Of a DNA stretch of 39,792 nucleotides, positions 1 to 8,691 are shown one piece after another. The stretch's first letter is position 1, and every line of letters begins with the position of its first letter. Source of the stretch: Lachnospiraceae bacterium (GTDB lineage: Bacteria > Bacillota > Clostridia > Lachnospirales > Lachnospiraceae); NCBI GenBank assembly GCA_022796475.1, contig JAAWIS010000028.1, positions 1 to 39,792 on the forward strand, read 5' to 3'. The notes beneath the pieces were generated by a model. The model did no database searches and was not told where the DNA came from. It was given only the letters and a program-made list of their open reading frames with translations. The position numbers and the translations under genes were made by a program.

Positions 1-1
1 A

Positions 2-3000
2 GAGGAAATCAAGCCGGAAGAAACCACAGAAGCAGAAACAGAAGGAACGAAACCAGAAGAAACGGAAGAAGAAACAGAAGCCGCAAAGCCGGAAGAAATC
101 GGAAGGCCTGGAACTCTGGCATCCGGAAGCAATGCATCTGGAAGCGGCAGCCAGGGGGCAGGTTCTGGCAGCAGCGGAGGGGCTGGGAGCGAAAGCTCTC
201 AGAAGAAAAGCCTGATTCCCACAGCAGAGGAATTAGAGGCGATGTCCATGGAAGCGATTCTGGAATTATTTTGGAGCCTGGATGAAGAAGGCAGGGAAAA
301 ATTGATTTCTCTTTTGTCGGAAGAAGATCAGGAAGAGTTTTTTGAATATATGATGCAGCAGGCATTAGGGGAAACAATCGTAGTAGAACGGGATATTCAA
401 AGCTACACAGAGGTTGCCCCATTCCTTCCGCCGGTTTCTGTGGGAAAGGCAAGAAAAATGAGCCGCAGCCGCTCTGCAGCCGCGATGGAAGGGATGGAAG
501 GCGGAACGGATTCCTGGATCCAGCCGGATGGCGTTATTACAAATAAAACCATTGACAAAAAAGAAGACGGTACATATGAGCTGACCCTGGAAGCTTATGT
601 AGAAGGGCAGGTTTCCATTGTCACTGAGATGGCTCCTACTGATATTGTGTTAGTGTTGGATGAATCTGGGAGTATGAGGGATAGTATGACTTCTACCTCT
701 TATACGAAGATAATCGGAACAGTAACAAATGGCGGGTTGTATCAGGGAATAGATGCCGGAAACAAATTGGTTTATCGGTTAGAGGATGGGAGCTTTGCAA
801 AGGTTAATCTTAGAAGGAGTGGATATTGGCCGTGGTCATATACTTATACTTACACTTATACAGATTTAAATGGTAAACGTGTAGCAATTGAATCGTCTGG
901 CTCAGGTACTTCACCTTTTAATGCTTTTAGTGACAATTTTAAACAAGAGAATTTATATTGGGATATAGGTGGAAGCCGAAGAGTTGATGTTTTAAAAGAT
1001 TCTTTAAATCAGTTTGTGGAAAACATTGCGGCCAGTGAGGGAAGTGAAGAGCACAGAATTGCGATTGTAGGATTTTCCGGCAGCTCCAGCATAAAGACCG
1101 GTTTTGTACCAGTCCAGGAAGGCGACAGTATTAACGCTGCTCTTACAAAAGCAATTGGATCATTGGAAACAGAGGGTGCCACACGTTCTGATTTAGGGCT
1201 TGAAAATGCAAAAAAAATTTTCGATAAAGATTCCCAAAATGAGGAAAAGAGGAACCGGGTTGTTATTCTGTTTACAGACGGGGAGCCCAATGGGCACAGT
1301 GGCTTTGATTCTGGAGTGGCAGACAGGGCAATCGGATTCGCAAAAAGCATGAAAGCTAATGGGGTAACCGTATACACAATCGGTATTTTTGATGGCGCCA
1401 ACCCAGCTCAGGATCCCACCAGCACCAGCAGCAATAGAAATCAAACAAACCGATATATGCATTACGTATCTTCCAACTATCCGGAAGCAAGTAATCTGAA
1501 TACTTCAGGCAGTATTAGAAATGAAGGGTATTATCTGGCGGCAAAGGATTCACAGGACTTGAACAGCATATTTGAACAGATTTCCCAGGAAGTGGGATCT
1601 GCTGATTATGCCTTAGACGAAACGACGATAATCCGGGATATTATCACACCAGAGTTTAAGCTTCCAGAGGGAGCCAGTGAAGATGATATTTCTGTTTCTA
1701 CGGCAGATTACCGGGGAAATGGGAAGTGGGGCAGCTTAGAGCCCTTTGACGGCGCAGACATTACGGTTGATGGGAAAAGGATTGACGTAAGCAATTTTGA
1801 CTTCCAGGCAGACGGCAATTTTGTTACAGAGGGAACGGATCCCAGCGGGAAAAAACTGGTGATTCAAATTCCGATTGAACCGGATTACAGCGAAACATTT
1901 GGCGGCGGTACAAAACCAACAAATGCGGAGGGTTCCGGCTTATGGATGGGCGGAAAGGGAGTGACGCCGTTTATTCCTTGTGAAGCGTATGTCCCAATTC
2001 ATTACGAAACGAGTGTAACAGATCAGGCAATTTATCTTACCAATCAGCCGGATTTTGAAAAGCTAATCCAATTTGTGGATGGGTTTACCCCAAATGGCGT
2101 CAATAACCAAAATGTTGATATTACTTATACCTTCCAAAAAGGGGAACAGGAAGTGGCAGTATATACCATACCAGAAGGGAAAACCAGCGGTATCGTAGAA
2201 ATCAAGGATAAAACCTTATGGGAAAAGGATGATACAGAGTATACGGTTGTCTGTAGGGTGAAATCAAAAGAAGGTACAGAATCGGCGGAGGCAGTTCAGA
2301 CAAAGCAGACGGCGACAGTATACATTCTGAAACCCACGCTTACATTTCAGGACAGCCAGATTTACCTGGGAGAAAAACCGGAATCCTATGATCAAAACAA
2401 GGATGAATCATTAACCTTGTGGAGCAATGCTTCAAAACCTGAGGATCTTGCAGTGCTGGATGATGGAATCACCCATGGAAAACCGGTAATCCAGTATGAA
2501 TTTTCACCTTTGCCGGAGAGTGGAGAGTGGGAAACTGATACGTATGTATCAGCCAAAATAAAAATTGGGGAAACAGACATTACGGAGGAAACTGCCTTTG
2601 TCCACAGTTCCTGCAACTGCCGCCTGAATAAGACCTGCCAATTTGACGATGAAAAAGAACAGAATAAAGGCCAGTTTATTATTCATGTTCTGCCCTGCAG
2701 CTTAACGGTTCAGAAAGTTATGGGAAACGGGGAAGGGGATAAGCTGGAATCAAATGATCAGGTATTCCTGTTCCGGGTTACTGGTCTGGATGAACAAACT
2801 AACAGCGGTGTTGATCTTTTGATCTCCATTACCGGTACAGGCAGCAAAACCATAACCGGGCTTCCAGTAGGGAGCTATAGGGTAGAAGAAAACGAAAATT
2901 GGTCATGGCGTTATCAGGCAAAGGGAGAAACTGTCCAATTAAGCAGCGGTACGCCAAAGGGCCAGGTTACTATTGTCAATCACTTATCCAACCGCCAATG

Positions 3001-3103
3001 GCTCAGTGATGAAGCAGAAGAAATGAATCGGTTTCATGGAAAGCAGAGAACAGCCGCTGTAAGGGAGGTTGCATATCTAAGGGAGGAGAAGTATGAATTC
3101 TGA
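2..3103 (+). CDS. VWA-domain surface protein with C-terminal Cna-B-like domain (5' end outside window)
   Basis: The frame is open from base 2 with no start, so the N-terminus and any signal peptide lie upstream. The first ~60 visible residues are a Glu/Thr/Lys/Pro-rich then Gly/Ser-rich linker, typical of wall-spanning stalks. A von Willebrand A domain follows: the MIDAS motif DESGS is at about nt 659-673, the MIDAS Thr lies in GATRSDLG, and the later Asp in FTDGEPNG. Nt 2690-2990 encode a Cna-B-like beta domain (SLTVQKV, YRVEE, VTIVNH). VWA domains with an intact MIDAS usually bind ligand through a metal ion, so an adhesin or fibre-tip role is inferred. No LPXTG or C-terminal membrane segment is present; the protein ends in a charged tail. 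It overlaps the next gene by 11 bp, so they are co-translated. An in-frame ATG at 242 is internal, not a convincing start. Confidence 0.85.
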   Translation, partial: EEIKPEETTEAETEGTKPEETEEETEAAKPEEIGRPGTLASGSNASGSGSQGAGSGSSGGAGSESSQKKSLIPTAEELEAMSMEAILELFWSLDEEGREKLISLLSEEDQEEFFEYMMQQALGETIVVERDIQSYTEVAPFLPPVSVGKARKMSRSRSAAAMEGMEGGTDSWIQPDGVITNKTIDKKEDGTYELTLEAYVEGQVSIVTEMAPTDIVLVLDESGSMRDSMTSTSYTKIIGTVTNGGLYQGIDAGNKLVYRLEDGSFAKVNLRRSGYWPWSYTYTYTYTDLNGKRVAIESSGSGTSPFNAFSDNFKQENLYWDIGGSRRVDVLKDSLNQFVENIAASEGSEEHRIAIVGFSGSSSIKTGFVPVQEGDSINAALTKAIGSLETEGATRSDLGLENAKKIFDKDSQNEEKRNRVVILFTDGEPNGHSGFDSGVADRAIGFAKSMKANGVTVYTIGIFDGANPAQDPTSTSSNRNQTNRYMHYVSSNYPEASNLNTSGSIRNEGYYLAAKDSQDLNSIFEQISQEVGSADYALDETTIIRDIITPEFKLPEGASEDDISVSTADYRGNGKWGSLEPFDGADITVDGKRIDVSNFDFQADGNFVTEGTDPSGKKLVIQIPIEPDYSETFGGGTKPTNAEGSGLWMGGKGVTPFIPCEAYVPIHYETSVTDQAIYLTNQPDFEKLIQFVDGFTPNGVNNQNVDITYTFQKGEQEVAVYTIPEGKTSGIVEIKDKTLWEKDDTEYTVVCRVKSKEGTESAEAVQTKQTATVYILKPTLTFQDSQIYLGEKPESYDQNKDESLTLWSNASKPEDLAVLDDGITHGKPVIQYEFSPLPESGEWETDTYVSAKIKIGETDITEETAFVHSSCNCRLNKTCQFDDEKEQNKGQFIIHVLPCSLTVQKVMGNGEGDKLESNDQVFLFRVTGLDEQTNSGVDLLISITGTGSKTITGLPVGSYRVEENENWSWRYQAKGETVQLSSGTPKGQVTIVNHLSNRQWLSDEAEEMNRFHGKQRTAAVREVAYLREEKYEF

Positions 3104-3698
3104 TAAAGGAAGATCGCGAAGGAAAATGGGCCGGAAACGATTTCTTCTGGCAATGATAACGGTTATGTTATTAGGCGCATCCGCAACTGGCACATCGCTG
3201 GCATATTTAGCTGCAGGTACGAATGAAATAACCAACCAGTTTGAAGGAGCTGCAGTTAAGGGAGCAGTTGAAGAATCGTTTAATAACTTTATAAAAAAAG
3301 ATGTAACGGTGAAAAATACCGGAGATACAGATGCCTATGTGCGGGTGGCTCTGATTCCGAACTGGGTAGATTCCAAGGGGGAAATTTACAGAGAAACGCC
3401 TAAAGCAGAGGATTACAAGCTGGTTATTTCGGAGGGAAATGGATGGAGTTTGGGCAGCGACGGATTCTATTACTATACCCAAAAAGTGGATCCGGGGGCT
3501 CATACAACAGTGCTGGTGGAGTTATGTGAACCGTCGGCAGAAAAAAAGGACGAAAATGGGAATCAGCTTCAGTTCCAGCTTCATGTGGCGGCATCTCTGA
3601 TTCAGGCCAGACCAGATCAGGCAGTAATAGAGGCCTGGGGACAGGAAGCATACAGCCTGGTTACAAAAGCCGATCCGGCGCCAAACAGCATTGATTAA
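3093..3698 (+). CDS. SipW-type signal peptide protein (TasA/camelysin-like)
   Basis: This 201-residue protein starts at an ATG 5-6 bases after GGAGGAG and overlaps the VWA gene by 11 bp. After a basic N-terminus (RSRRKMGRKR) comes a hydrophobic segment ending in ATGTSLAYLAAG and then NEITNQF. That is the pattern of substrates of the SipW-type signal peptidase, as in TasA and camelysin of Bacillus. The mature part is a small beta-rich domain (VTVKNTGDTDAYVRVALIP) with no membrane anchor. In this family such proteins form or cap extracellular fibres. The cognate signal peptidase is not in this window and may lie upstream. The context between a VWA protein and an LPKTG protein suggests one surface assembly. 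The family call is good; the fibre role is inference. Confidence 0.8.
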   Translation: MNSDKGRSRRKMGRKRFLLAMITVMLLGASATGTSLAYLAAGTNEITNQFEGAAVKGAVEESFNNFIKKDVTVKNTGDTDAYVRVALIPNWVDSKGEIYRETPKAEDYKLVISEGNGWSLGSDGFYYYTQKVDPGAHTTVLVELCEPSAEKKDENGNQLQFQLHVAASLIQARPDQAVIEAWGQEAYSLVTKADPAPNSID

Positions 3699-3710
3699 AG
3701 GAGGGCAGGC

Positions 3711-4562
3711 ATGAAAAAGAACCAAATTAAAAAAATAGCTGCCCTGATGATGACGGCTGCCCTTACTTTTGGAACAGCCGGGCATGCTATGGCAGAAGAT
3801 TCTTCTATTACCTATCAGGGCGGTGCAGAAGCATTTGTAACTGTGCCGGAAGGAAAGGATTTATTTCAAAATTTTAAAGGTGTAATGCCTGGAGATACCC
3901 GAAAGCAGACGGTGATTGTAAGCAATACCGTTAACAGCAAGGGAGGAGTAAGGATTTACTTAAAGGCGGAAACGGAAGAAGAAGGAACAGAAGGGTTTCT
4001 GGAGCAGATGACGTTAACTGTCGTGCAAAACGGCCAGGTTTTGTCAGAAGGGCTGGCAGATCAGCCGGCAGGACTGGCAGAAAATGTACTGTTAGGCACA
4101 TTTAACGGAAAGGGCCAGATACAGCTTGATCTTTCACTGACAGTTCCTGTTACCATGGGGAATGAATTCCAGGATGCGGCAGGAAAAATCCGCTGGATTT
4201 TTACAGCAGAAGAGCTGGACGGAAATAAAGAACAAGATCCCTTTGGAGGCGGCAGCGGAAGCGGCGGTGGCGGAGGAGGCGGCGGCACCGGTACTGGAGG
4301 AGGCGGAGGAACCCCTTCGCCTGCTGAAATTCCAGATGGGGATCCGGCATTAGCGAACCTGGAACAGATTGATGATGAAGCAGTTCCTCTGGCTACAAAC
4401 CCATTGCTTGAAATGATCGAGGACGTTTTAGTCCCCCTTGGAGTTTTGCCGAAAACAGGTGACGGATCTGTAACGTATGTTCCGCTTTTAACTGTGCTGG
4501 CTGTCAGCGGGATGCTGATTATCCTGCTGATTCAGAAACGGCGGAAAAAAGAAACAGAATAA
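3711..4562 (+). CDS. LPKTG sortase-anchored surface protein
   Basis: The 283-residue protein has a standard signal peptide (MKKNQIKK basic start, hydrophobic core, AMA cleavage site near residue 28). A beta-rich ectodomain follows (AFVTVPEGKDLFQNF, PGDTRKQTVIVSN), then a glycine-rich linker encoded at about nt 4246-4311. At about residue 246 comes LPKTG, a hydrophobic segment and a KRRKK tail, the complete sortase sorting signal. The ectodomain resembles the small beta domains that accompany SipW-type proteins. It lies 12 bp after the preceding gene with an AGGAGGG site and is followed by a strong terminator, so it closes the operon. It probably supplies the covalent wall anchor for the unanchored partners; that is inference. 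No sortase gene is visible. Confidence 0.85.
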   Translation: MKKNQIKKIAALMMTAALTFGTAGHAMAEDSSITYQGGAEAFVTVPEGKDLFQNFKGVMPGDTRKQTVIVSNTVNSKGGVRIYLKAETEEEGTEGFLEQMTLTVVQNGQVLSEGLADQPAGLAENVLLGTFNGKGQIQLDLSLTVPVTMGNEFQDAAGKIRWIFTAEELDGNKEQDPFGGGSGSGGGGGGGGTGTGGGGGTPSPAEIPDGDPALANLEQIDDEAVPLATNPLLEMIEDVLVPLGVLPKTGDGSVTYVPLLTVLAVSGMLIILLIQKRRKKETE

Positions 4563-4627
4563 ATAGAAATAAGCGCTGTGGGCGCCATAGAACATGTTCG
4601 AAAGTTTATGGCTGCGCCACGGCGCGC

Positions 4628-4653
4628 GAGTCCGGCTTGCCGGACTCTTTTTT
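4628..4653 (+). terminator. Rho-independent terminator after surface-protein operon
   Basis: A perfect 9-bp stem GAGTCCGGC/GCCGGACTC with a TT loop is followed by six T. A second imperfect hairpin (about 4574-4624) lies directly upstream. The stem sequence recurs at 14407-14426. Confidence 0.85.
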
Positions 4654-4687
4654 ATTCGCTGTCGGTTTGATTAGGAGGATTTTAGTT

Positions 4688-4819
4688 ATGTCAGCCAAAA
4701 ATCAATCAAATTCATTTCATCCCTCAAAAATTTTAGTGTACTGTCTGTTTGGCATTCCTTGTATTTCTGAATCGATATTGATTGACTTATTATTGGAATT
4801 AACTAACCTATGGATTTAA
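4688..4819 (+). CDS. Possible 43-residue small protein, unrecognised
   Basis: An ATG at 4688 follows a clean AGGAGG at 4673-4678 with about 9 bases of spacing and opens 43 codons ending 27 bp before the terminator at 4846. The product has a polar start (MSAKNQSNSFHPSK) and a moderately hydrophobic remainder with two Cys. I recognise no family. The start region lies just after the operon terminator and no promoter is obvious, so it could equally be a remnant of a larger gene. Low confidence. Confidence 0.25.
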   Translation: MSAKNQSNSFHPSKILVYCLFGIPCISESILIDLLLELTNLWI

Positions 4820-4845
4820 GCCCTTCCATTCCAAAATTGGGAATA

Positions 4846-4880
4846 AAAAACCCCAGTGTCTTCAGCACCGGGGTTTTTGT
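4846..4880. terminator. Terminator with tracts on both strands
   Basis: AAAAACCCC-A-GTG pairs with CAC-C-GGGGTTTTT around a 7-base loop, with one mismatch on the plus strand that becomes a G-U pair on the minus strand. T tracts exist in both directions. Confidence 0.7.
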
Positions 4881-5049
4881 TTATCCTGCATGGACTATTT
4901 ACTACTTTTAGCCTGTTACAATTATAGCATATGCAAAACGGAATTGCGATATGTATTTGGTTTTAAAATCTAAAAAACTTATGCCTATATAAAGCTGGCA
5001 GCGCACCAACATAGCGCTGCAGCCTGGCCTGGGCAGCTCTGTTAAAAAG

Positions 5050-5079
5050 TTGACATCATCTTTCTTTCAGGTGTATGAT
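5050..5079 (+). promoter_or_regulatory. Sigma-A promoter of the heparinase-like gene
   Basis: TTGACA at 5050-5055 and TATGAT at 5074-5079 are separated by 18 bp. Transcription would begin near 5086, which rules out an upstream TTG at 5079 as the translation start. Confidence 0.75.
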
Positions 5080-5126
5080 TGTATCACGATAAGCAGCAGT
5101 TGCCAGCAGCAAAAATGGAGGTTATT

Positions 5127-7034
5127 ATGTTGAAAGAGATTGAGGAACATGCAGTCATTACTGGCTTATTTGACACATATCCGGCGGCTTCGGACCGGAA
5201 AGCCTGGGAAGGGATACCGGAATCTTACAGGGAACAATTAGTAAAAGAGGGGGAAAAATGGCTAGGCTATCAATTTCTTCCTATCTACGCTACGGATTTT
5301 ATGGAGTTTAGCCGCACCGGAAACCGAAGCAGCTATGAAAGCAAGCTGTTTCAAAGGAGAACCGTGCTGAATGCGTTGGTGCTGGCAGAGTGCGTCCAGC
5401 ACCAGGGGCGGTTCCTGGATGAGATTATCAATGGCATTTTCGTAATTTGCGAAGAATCTGCATGGCAGCTTCCGGCTCACAATACGTATGTGAGGGATAC
5501 GCCTCAGCATATTCTTCCGGATGTTTCCAGGCCTGTAGTGGATTTGTTTGCAGCGGAAACCGGGGCCGTTTTAGCAATGGCTGAGTATTTGCTGAGAGAT
5601 GCCTTAGGGAGGGTAAGCCCGGTTATCTCAAAAATGGTAGACAGGAACTTGTGGGAAAGGGTGCTAAAGCCCTACCAAAGGGAACATTTCTGGTGGATGG
5701 GCGACGGCGTTTCTCCAATGAACAACTGGACAGCCTGGTGCACCCAAAATGTGCTGGCGGCAGCATTTACCAGGGAACTTCCCCAGACCGTTCAAAAAGA
5801 GATTATAAAAAAGGCCTGCAAAAGTTTGGACTATTTTTTAGATGAGTATGGGGAGGACGGCTGCTGCGACGAAGGGGCACAGTATTACCGCCATGCAGGC
5901 CTTACGCTGTTTAATGCAGTAGAAATCCTGAATCAGATTAGCGGCAATGCTTTCTTAGGCCTTTATCAGGAGAAAAAGATCCAAAATATTGCCTCCTATA
6001 TCCGGAAAGTCCATGTAGCAGGGGAATATTATGTAAATTTTGCAGACTGTTCTCCCATTGCCGGGCGCTGCAGGGCCCGGGAATATTTGTTTGGGAAACG
6101 GACAGGAAACCAGGCGTTAATGGCATTTGCTGCCAGAGATTACAAGGATTGTGAAGACTGGCTGGATTTAGAGGAACATAATCTTATGTACCGGGTGCAG
6201 GCCGCTTTCTGCCATAAAGAAATAATGGAGCTGGCACAGGAAATCCTTCAGAAGGAAGCCAAAAGACAAGAGGCAGGAGAAAAGGGCATTTCGGAAGAAG
6301 ACTGCTATTTTCCAAGTGCAGGCCTGTTTGTAGCCCGGGATGACAGATTCTGCCTGGCAGTAAAGGCAGGTGACAATGCAGACAGCCACAACCACAACGA
6401 CGTGGGAAGCTTTACCATTTATAAAGACGGACAGCCGATGTTTATTGATGTGGGGGTGGAAAGCTATACGAAAAAAACATTTTCCCCAGAACGGTATACG
6501 ATCTGGACGATGCAGTCCAAATACCACAACCTGCCCACATTCGGCCAGGTAATGGAAAAAGACGGTCAGAATTATAAAGCCAGGGATGTGAAGTTTAGCC
6601 TTGGAACAGACTGCTCCTGGATTTCGATGGATTTGTCAGGGGCTTACCCTCCATGCCGGATTCAGTCTTATGTCAGAAAGGCCAGCCTGGAAAAGGGCGG
6701 TCAGATTCAAATTACAGATGTATGGGAAGGGGATGAGGATGCAAAAAAGGTGGTGCTGTCCTTAATGACCTATGAAAAGCCCTGCATATTACAGGATCCG
6801 GGAAGGCCGGAGAGTAAGAATCACCAGGAAATGGATCTGGGAAACCAGGATGGAACGGTTTGCATTCGTATTGGCAGCCTGGGGAACTGCTGCATAAAAG
6901 GGGCTGCAGGAATCGAAACAGAGGAAATCCCCATTACAGATCCCAGGCTGAAACTGGCCTGGAAACATAATGTTTTCCGGACGCTGGTTTCCTTTAAAGG
7001 AAATACCCTGGAGATTAAAATCCCCAGGGATTAG
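5127..7034 (+). CDS. Heparinase II/III-like polysaccharide lyase, cytoplasmic
   Basis: This 635-residue protein starts at ATG 5127, 7 bases after a GGAG site and about 40 nt after the predicted transcription start. The N-terminal two thirds is an alpha-helical toroid-like domain containing WWMGDGVSPMNNWTAW and the likely catalytic region CDEGAQYYRHAG (about 247-258). The C-terminal beta domain carries DNADSHNHNDVGSF at about 416-429, the signature of heparinase II/III family lyases. These cleave uronic-acid polysaccharides by beta-elimination, leaving a 4,5-unsaturated uronate end. There is no signal peptide, so it probably acts on imported oligosaccharides. The GH88 gene at 14501 would act on its products. 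The exact substrate (glycosaminoglycan or another uronate polymer) cannot be read from sequence. The gene ends 8 bp from the convergent response regulator. Confidence 0.85.
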   Translation: MLKEIEEHAVITGLFDTYPAASDRKAWEGIPESYREQLVKEGEKWLGYQFLPIYATDFMEFSRTGNRSSYESKLFQRRTVLNALVLAECVQHQGRFLDEIINGIFVICEESAWQLPAHNTYVRDTPQHILPDVSRPVVDLFAAETGAVLAMAEYLLRDALGRVSPVISKMVDRNLWERVLKPYQREHFWWMGDGVSPMNNWTAWCTQNVLAAAFTRELPQTVQKEIIKKACKSLDYFLDEYGEDGCCDEGAQYYRHAGLTLFNAVEILNQISGNAFLGLYQEKKIQNIASYIRKVHVAGEYYVNFADCSPIAGRCRAREYLFGKRTGNQALMAFAARDYKDCEDWLDLEEHNLMYRVQAAFCHKEIMELAQEILQKEAKRQEAGEKGISEEDCYFPSAGLFVARDDRFCLAVKAGDNADSHNHNDVGSFTIYKDGQPMFIDVGVESYTKKTFSPERYTIWTMQSKYHNLPTFGQVMEKDGQNYKARDVKFSLGTDCSWISMDLSGAYPPCRIQSYVRKASLEKGGQIQITDVWEGDEDAKKVVLSLMTYEKPCILQDPGRPESKNHQEMDLGNQDGTVCIRIGSLGNCCIKGAAGIETEEIPITDPRLKLAWKHNVFRTLVSFKGNTLEIKIPRD

Positions 7035-7042
7035 ACGGTGTT

Positions 7043-8647
7043 TCAGCTTTCCTCTGTTTTCTGCTGTACAAACTCACGGGGGGATACCCCGGAAACTTTC
7101 TTAAATACCTTGCTGAAATAAAAAGCGCTTTCAAAACCAAGATGATCCGCCACCTCATATATTTTCATATCCTGCTCCAGCAGCATGTTTTTTGCCCGGC
7201 TTACCTTCATCTGGGTTATGTACTCAGAAAATCCGATGCCACAGGTTTTTTTAAACAGGGCGCTTAAGTAATTTGGACTTAAGCCAAAGACTGCGGATAT
7301 TTCATTTAATGTAAGCCGCTCTTCAATGTGGTTCTGGATATATTTCTGGATATTGGAAATCATATGTTCCTTATAGGAAACCCGCTTGGATTTTAAGGTA
7401 TCACAGAGGCCGTCACGAAGGCGGATCATCCAGTCCGCTACCTGCTCCGAATGATTCATACGGTAGATGGAGCGGTAATGATCGGGATCATCAGAAAAGA
7501 TTTCTGTGAGGGTTTCCTCCCCGGAGGGCAGCAGCGATAAGGCCAGGTACAAGATATTACAGGCTCCGTCAATCGCCTGAAGATAGCGGACCGAGCTGGA
7601 ACGGAATAACTGGATCATCTGGGTTAAGGTATCATAAAGGATTCCGGTGTCAAATTCCTCAAAGGCTTTTGTTAAATCATTTTTAAATAAAGTAATATTA
7701 AAAGAGTTTTTTATATTTTCCGGCTGTACCTGGTTGTAGTCCCGAAATGGCTCTTCAGGCGAGGCAGAAGCAAATGCAATTCTGGCATCCTGATAGGAAT
7801 CGCTGATTTTAAAGGGTGAGTCTGCTACAGAACCGATGCCTATCATTAGCTGTACATTAAAATAATTGTGAACCATGGTGGCGGCATTTTTTAATGCCTC
7901 CATCATTTTTTTGTGTTCTGATTCACCGATATCTGAAAAATAGAAAATAATAGAAAAATGCTTTAAATCCAGGGAGAGCACCTGGCAGGCCAGATGGCGT
8001 TTTAAAATATCGTTTACCATCTGCAGGGTGCTGCTGTACAAGTTCATCAGCTTTTCGTTAGTCATTTTCCGGGAGGAGCTTTCTAAAATTTCGCAGTGTG
8101 CTGCAGCGTAATACTGATTTTCAAAGTTTAGGTTTAAGTCCCGGGCCTGGATTTGAAATTGCTCCTCATTGTCAAACAGATTGTGGAGAAGCCGGAGAAA
8201 AAATTTGTCCAGATAGCTCTGCAGAAGAGGACGGCCTGTGCTGCGGCTTGTTTCGCTGGCCTTAAGTTCATTCAGACGATCTAAGGCTTTTTGAATGGAT
8301 TTTTTTAAGGATTCCGGATCCAGCTCCAGTTTAATCAGGTAATCCACTACCTCGTAAGAAAGCGCCTGCCGTACCAGCTCAAATTCTTCATAGCTGGTAA
8401 GGATAATGAACAGAGGGATCCTTCCGTAAGTTTCCCGGCAGGTTTTTGCCAGCTCCAAACCGTTCATAATAGGCATTCGGATATCAGTGATCACAATCTC
8501 CGGGGAATATTCCTCAATCATTTCCAGCGCTGCGGCTCCGTTCATGGCGGTTCCGCAGACCTGAATGCCGTAGTCTTCCCAGTTCAGCATAGATTGAATG
8601 CCAATCTGGACCAATGGTTCATCATCTGCAATTAATAATTTTATCAT
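7043..8647 (-). CDS. YesN-type response regulator, AraC family output domain
   Basis: The 534-residue protein has a CheY-like receiver at 1-120 (acidic pocket D8/D9, phospho-acceptor D55 in VITDIRMP), a long middle region and a C-terminal AraC-type double helix-turn-helix at about 430-530 (LTLNEISAVFGLSPNYLS and YEVADHLGFESAFYFSKVF). It sits 44 bp after the histidine kinase gene on the same strand, forming a standard pair. In this family the pair senses an extracellular sugar and activates neighbouring transporter and enzyme genes, here probably the CUT1 genes and the lyase. An AAAGGA site lies 12 bases upstream of the ATG. Confidence 0.92.
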   Translation of the reverse strand: MIKLLIADDEPLVQIGIQSMLNWEDYGIQVCGTAMNGAAALEMIEEYSPEIVITDIRMPIMNGLELAKTCRETYGRIPLFIILTSYEEFELVRQALSYEVVDYLIKLELDPESLKKSIQKALDRLNELKASETSRSTGRPLLQSYLDKFFLRLLHNLFDNEEQFQIQARDLNLNFENQYYAAAHCEILESSSRKMTNEKLMNLYSSTLQMVNDILKRHLACQVLSLDLKHFSIIFYFSDIGESEHKKMMEALKNAATMVHNYFNVQLMIGIGSVADSPFKISDSYQDARIAFASASPEEPFRDYNQVQPENIKNSFNITLFKNDLTKAFEEFDTGILYDTLTQMIQLFRSSSVRYLQAIDGACNILYLALSLLPSGEETLTEIFSDDPDHYRSIYRMNHSEQVADWMIRLRDGLCDTLKSKRVSYKEHMISNIQKYIQNHIEERLTLNEISAVFGLSPNYLSALFKKTCGIGFSEYITQMKVSRAKNMLLEQDMKIYEVADHLGFESAFYFSKVFKKVSGVSPREFVQQKTEES

Positions 8648-8691
8648 GGCAGTTCACGATCCTTTCCATCTTTTAACGATCTGAAATAAAA

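Larger units (their letters stand above)
4563..5126. other. Intergenic stretch with two terminators, a doubtful small ORF and a promoter
   Basis: This 564-bp gap holds the terminator at 4628, a possible 43-codon ORF at 4688-4819, a second terminator at 4846, an AT-rich stretch at 4880-4990, a 7-bp hairpin (GCAGCGC/GCGCTGC at 4998-5020) and the lyase promoter at 5050. Nothing else is recognisable. Confidence 0.7.

Noticed and set aside
4061-4288. Poly-proline open frame on the minus strand
   Set aside because: It is the complement of the glycine-rich linker of the LPKTG gene.
7116-7136. cre-like palindrome AAAGCGCTTT in the response regulator gene
   Set aside because: It is within the 3' coding part of the gene and mismatches the cre consensus at the outer CA; probably coding sequence.
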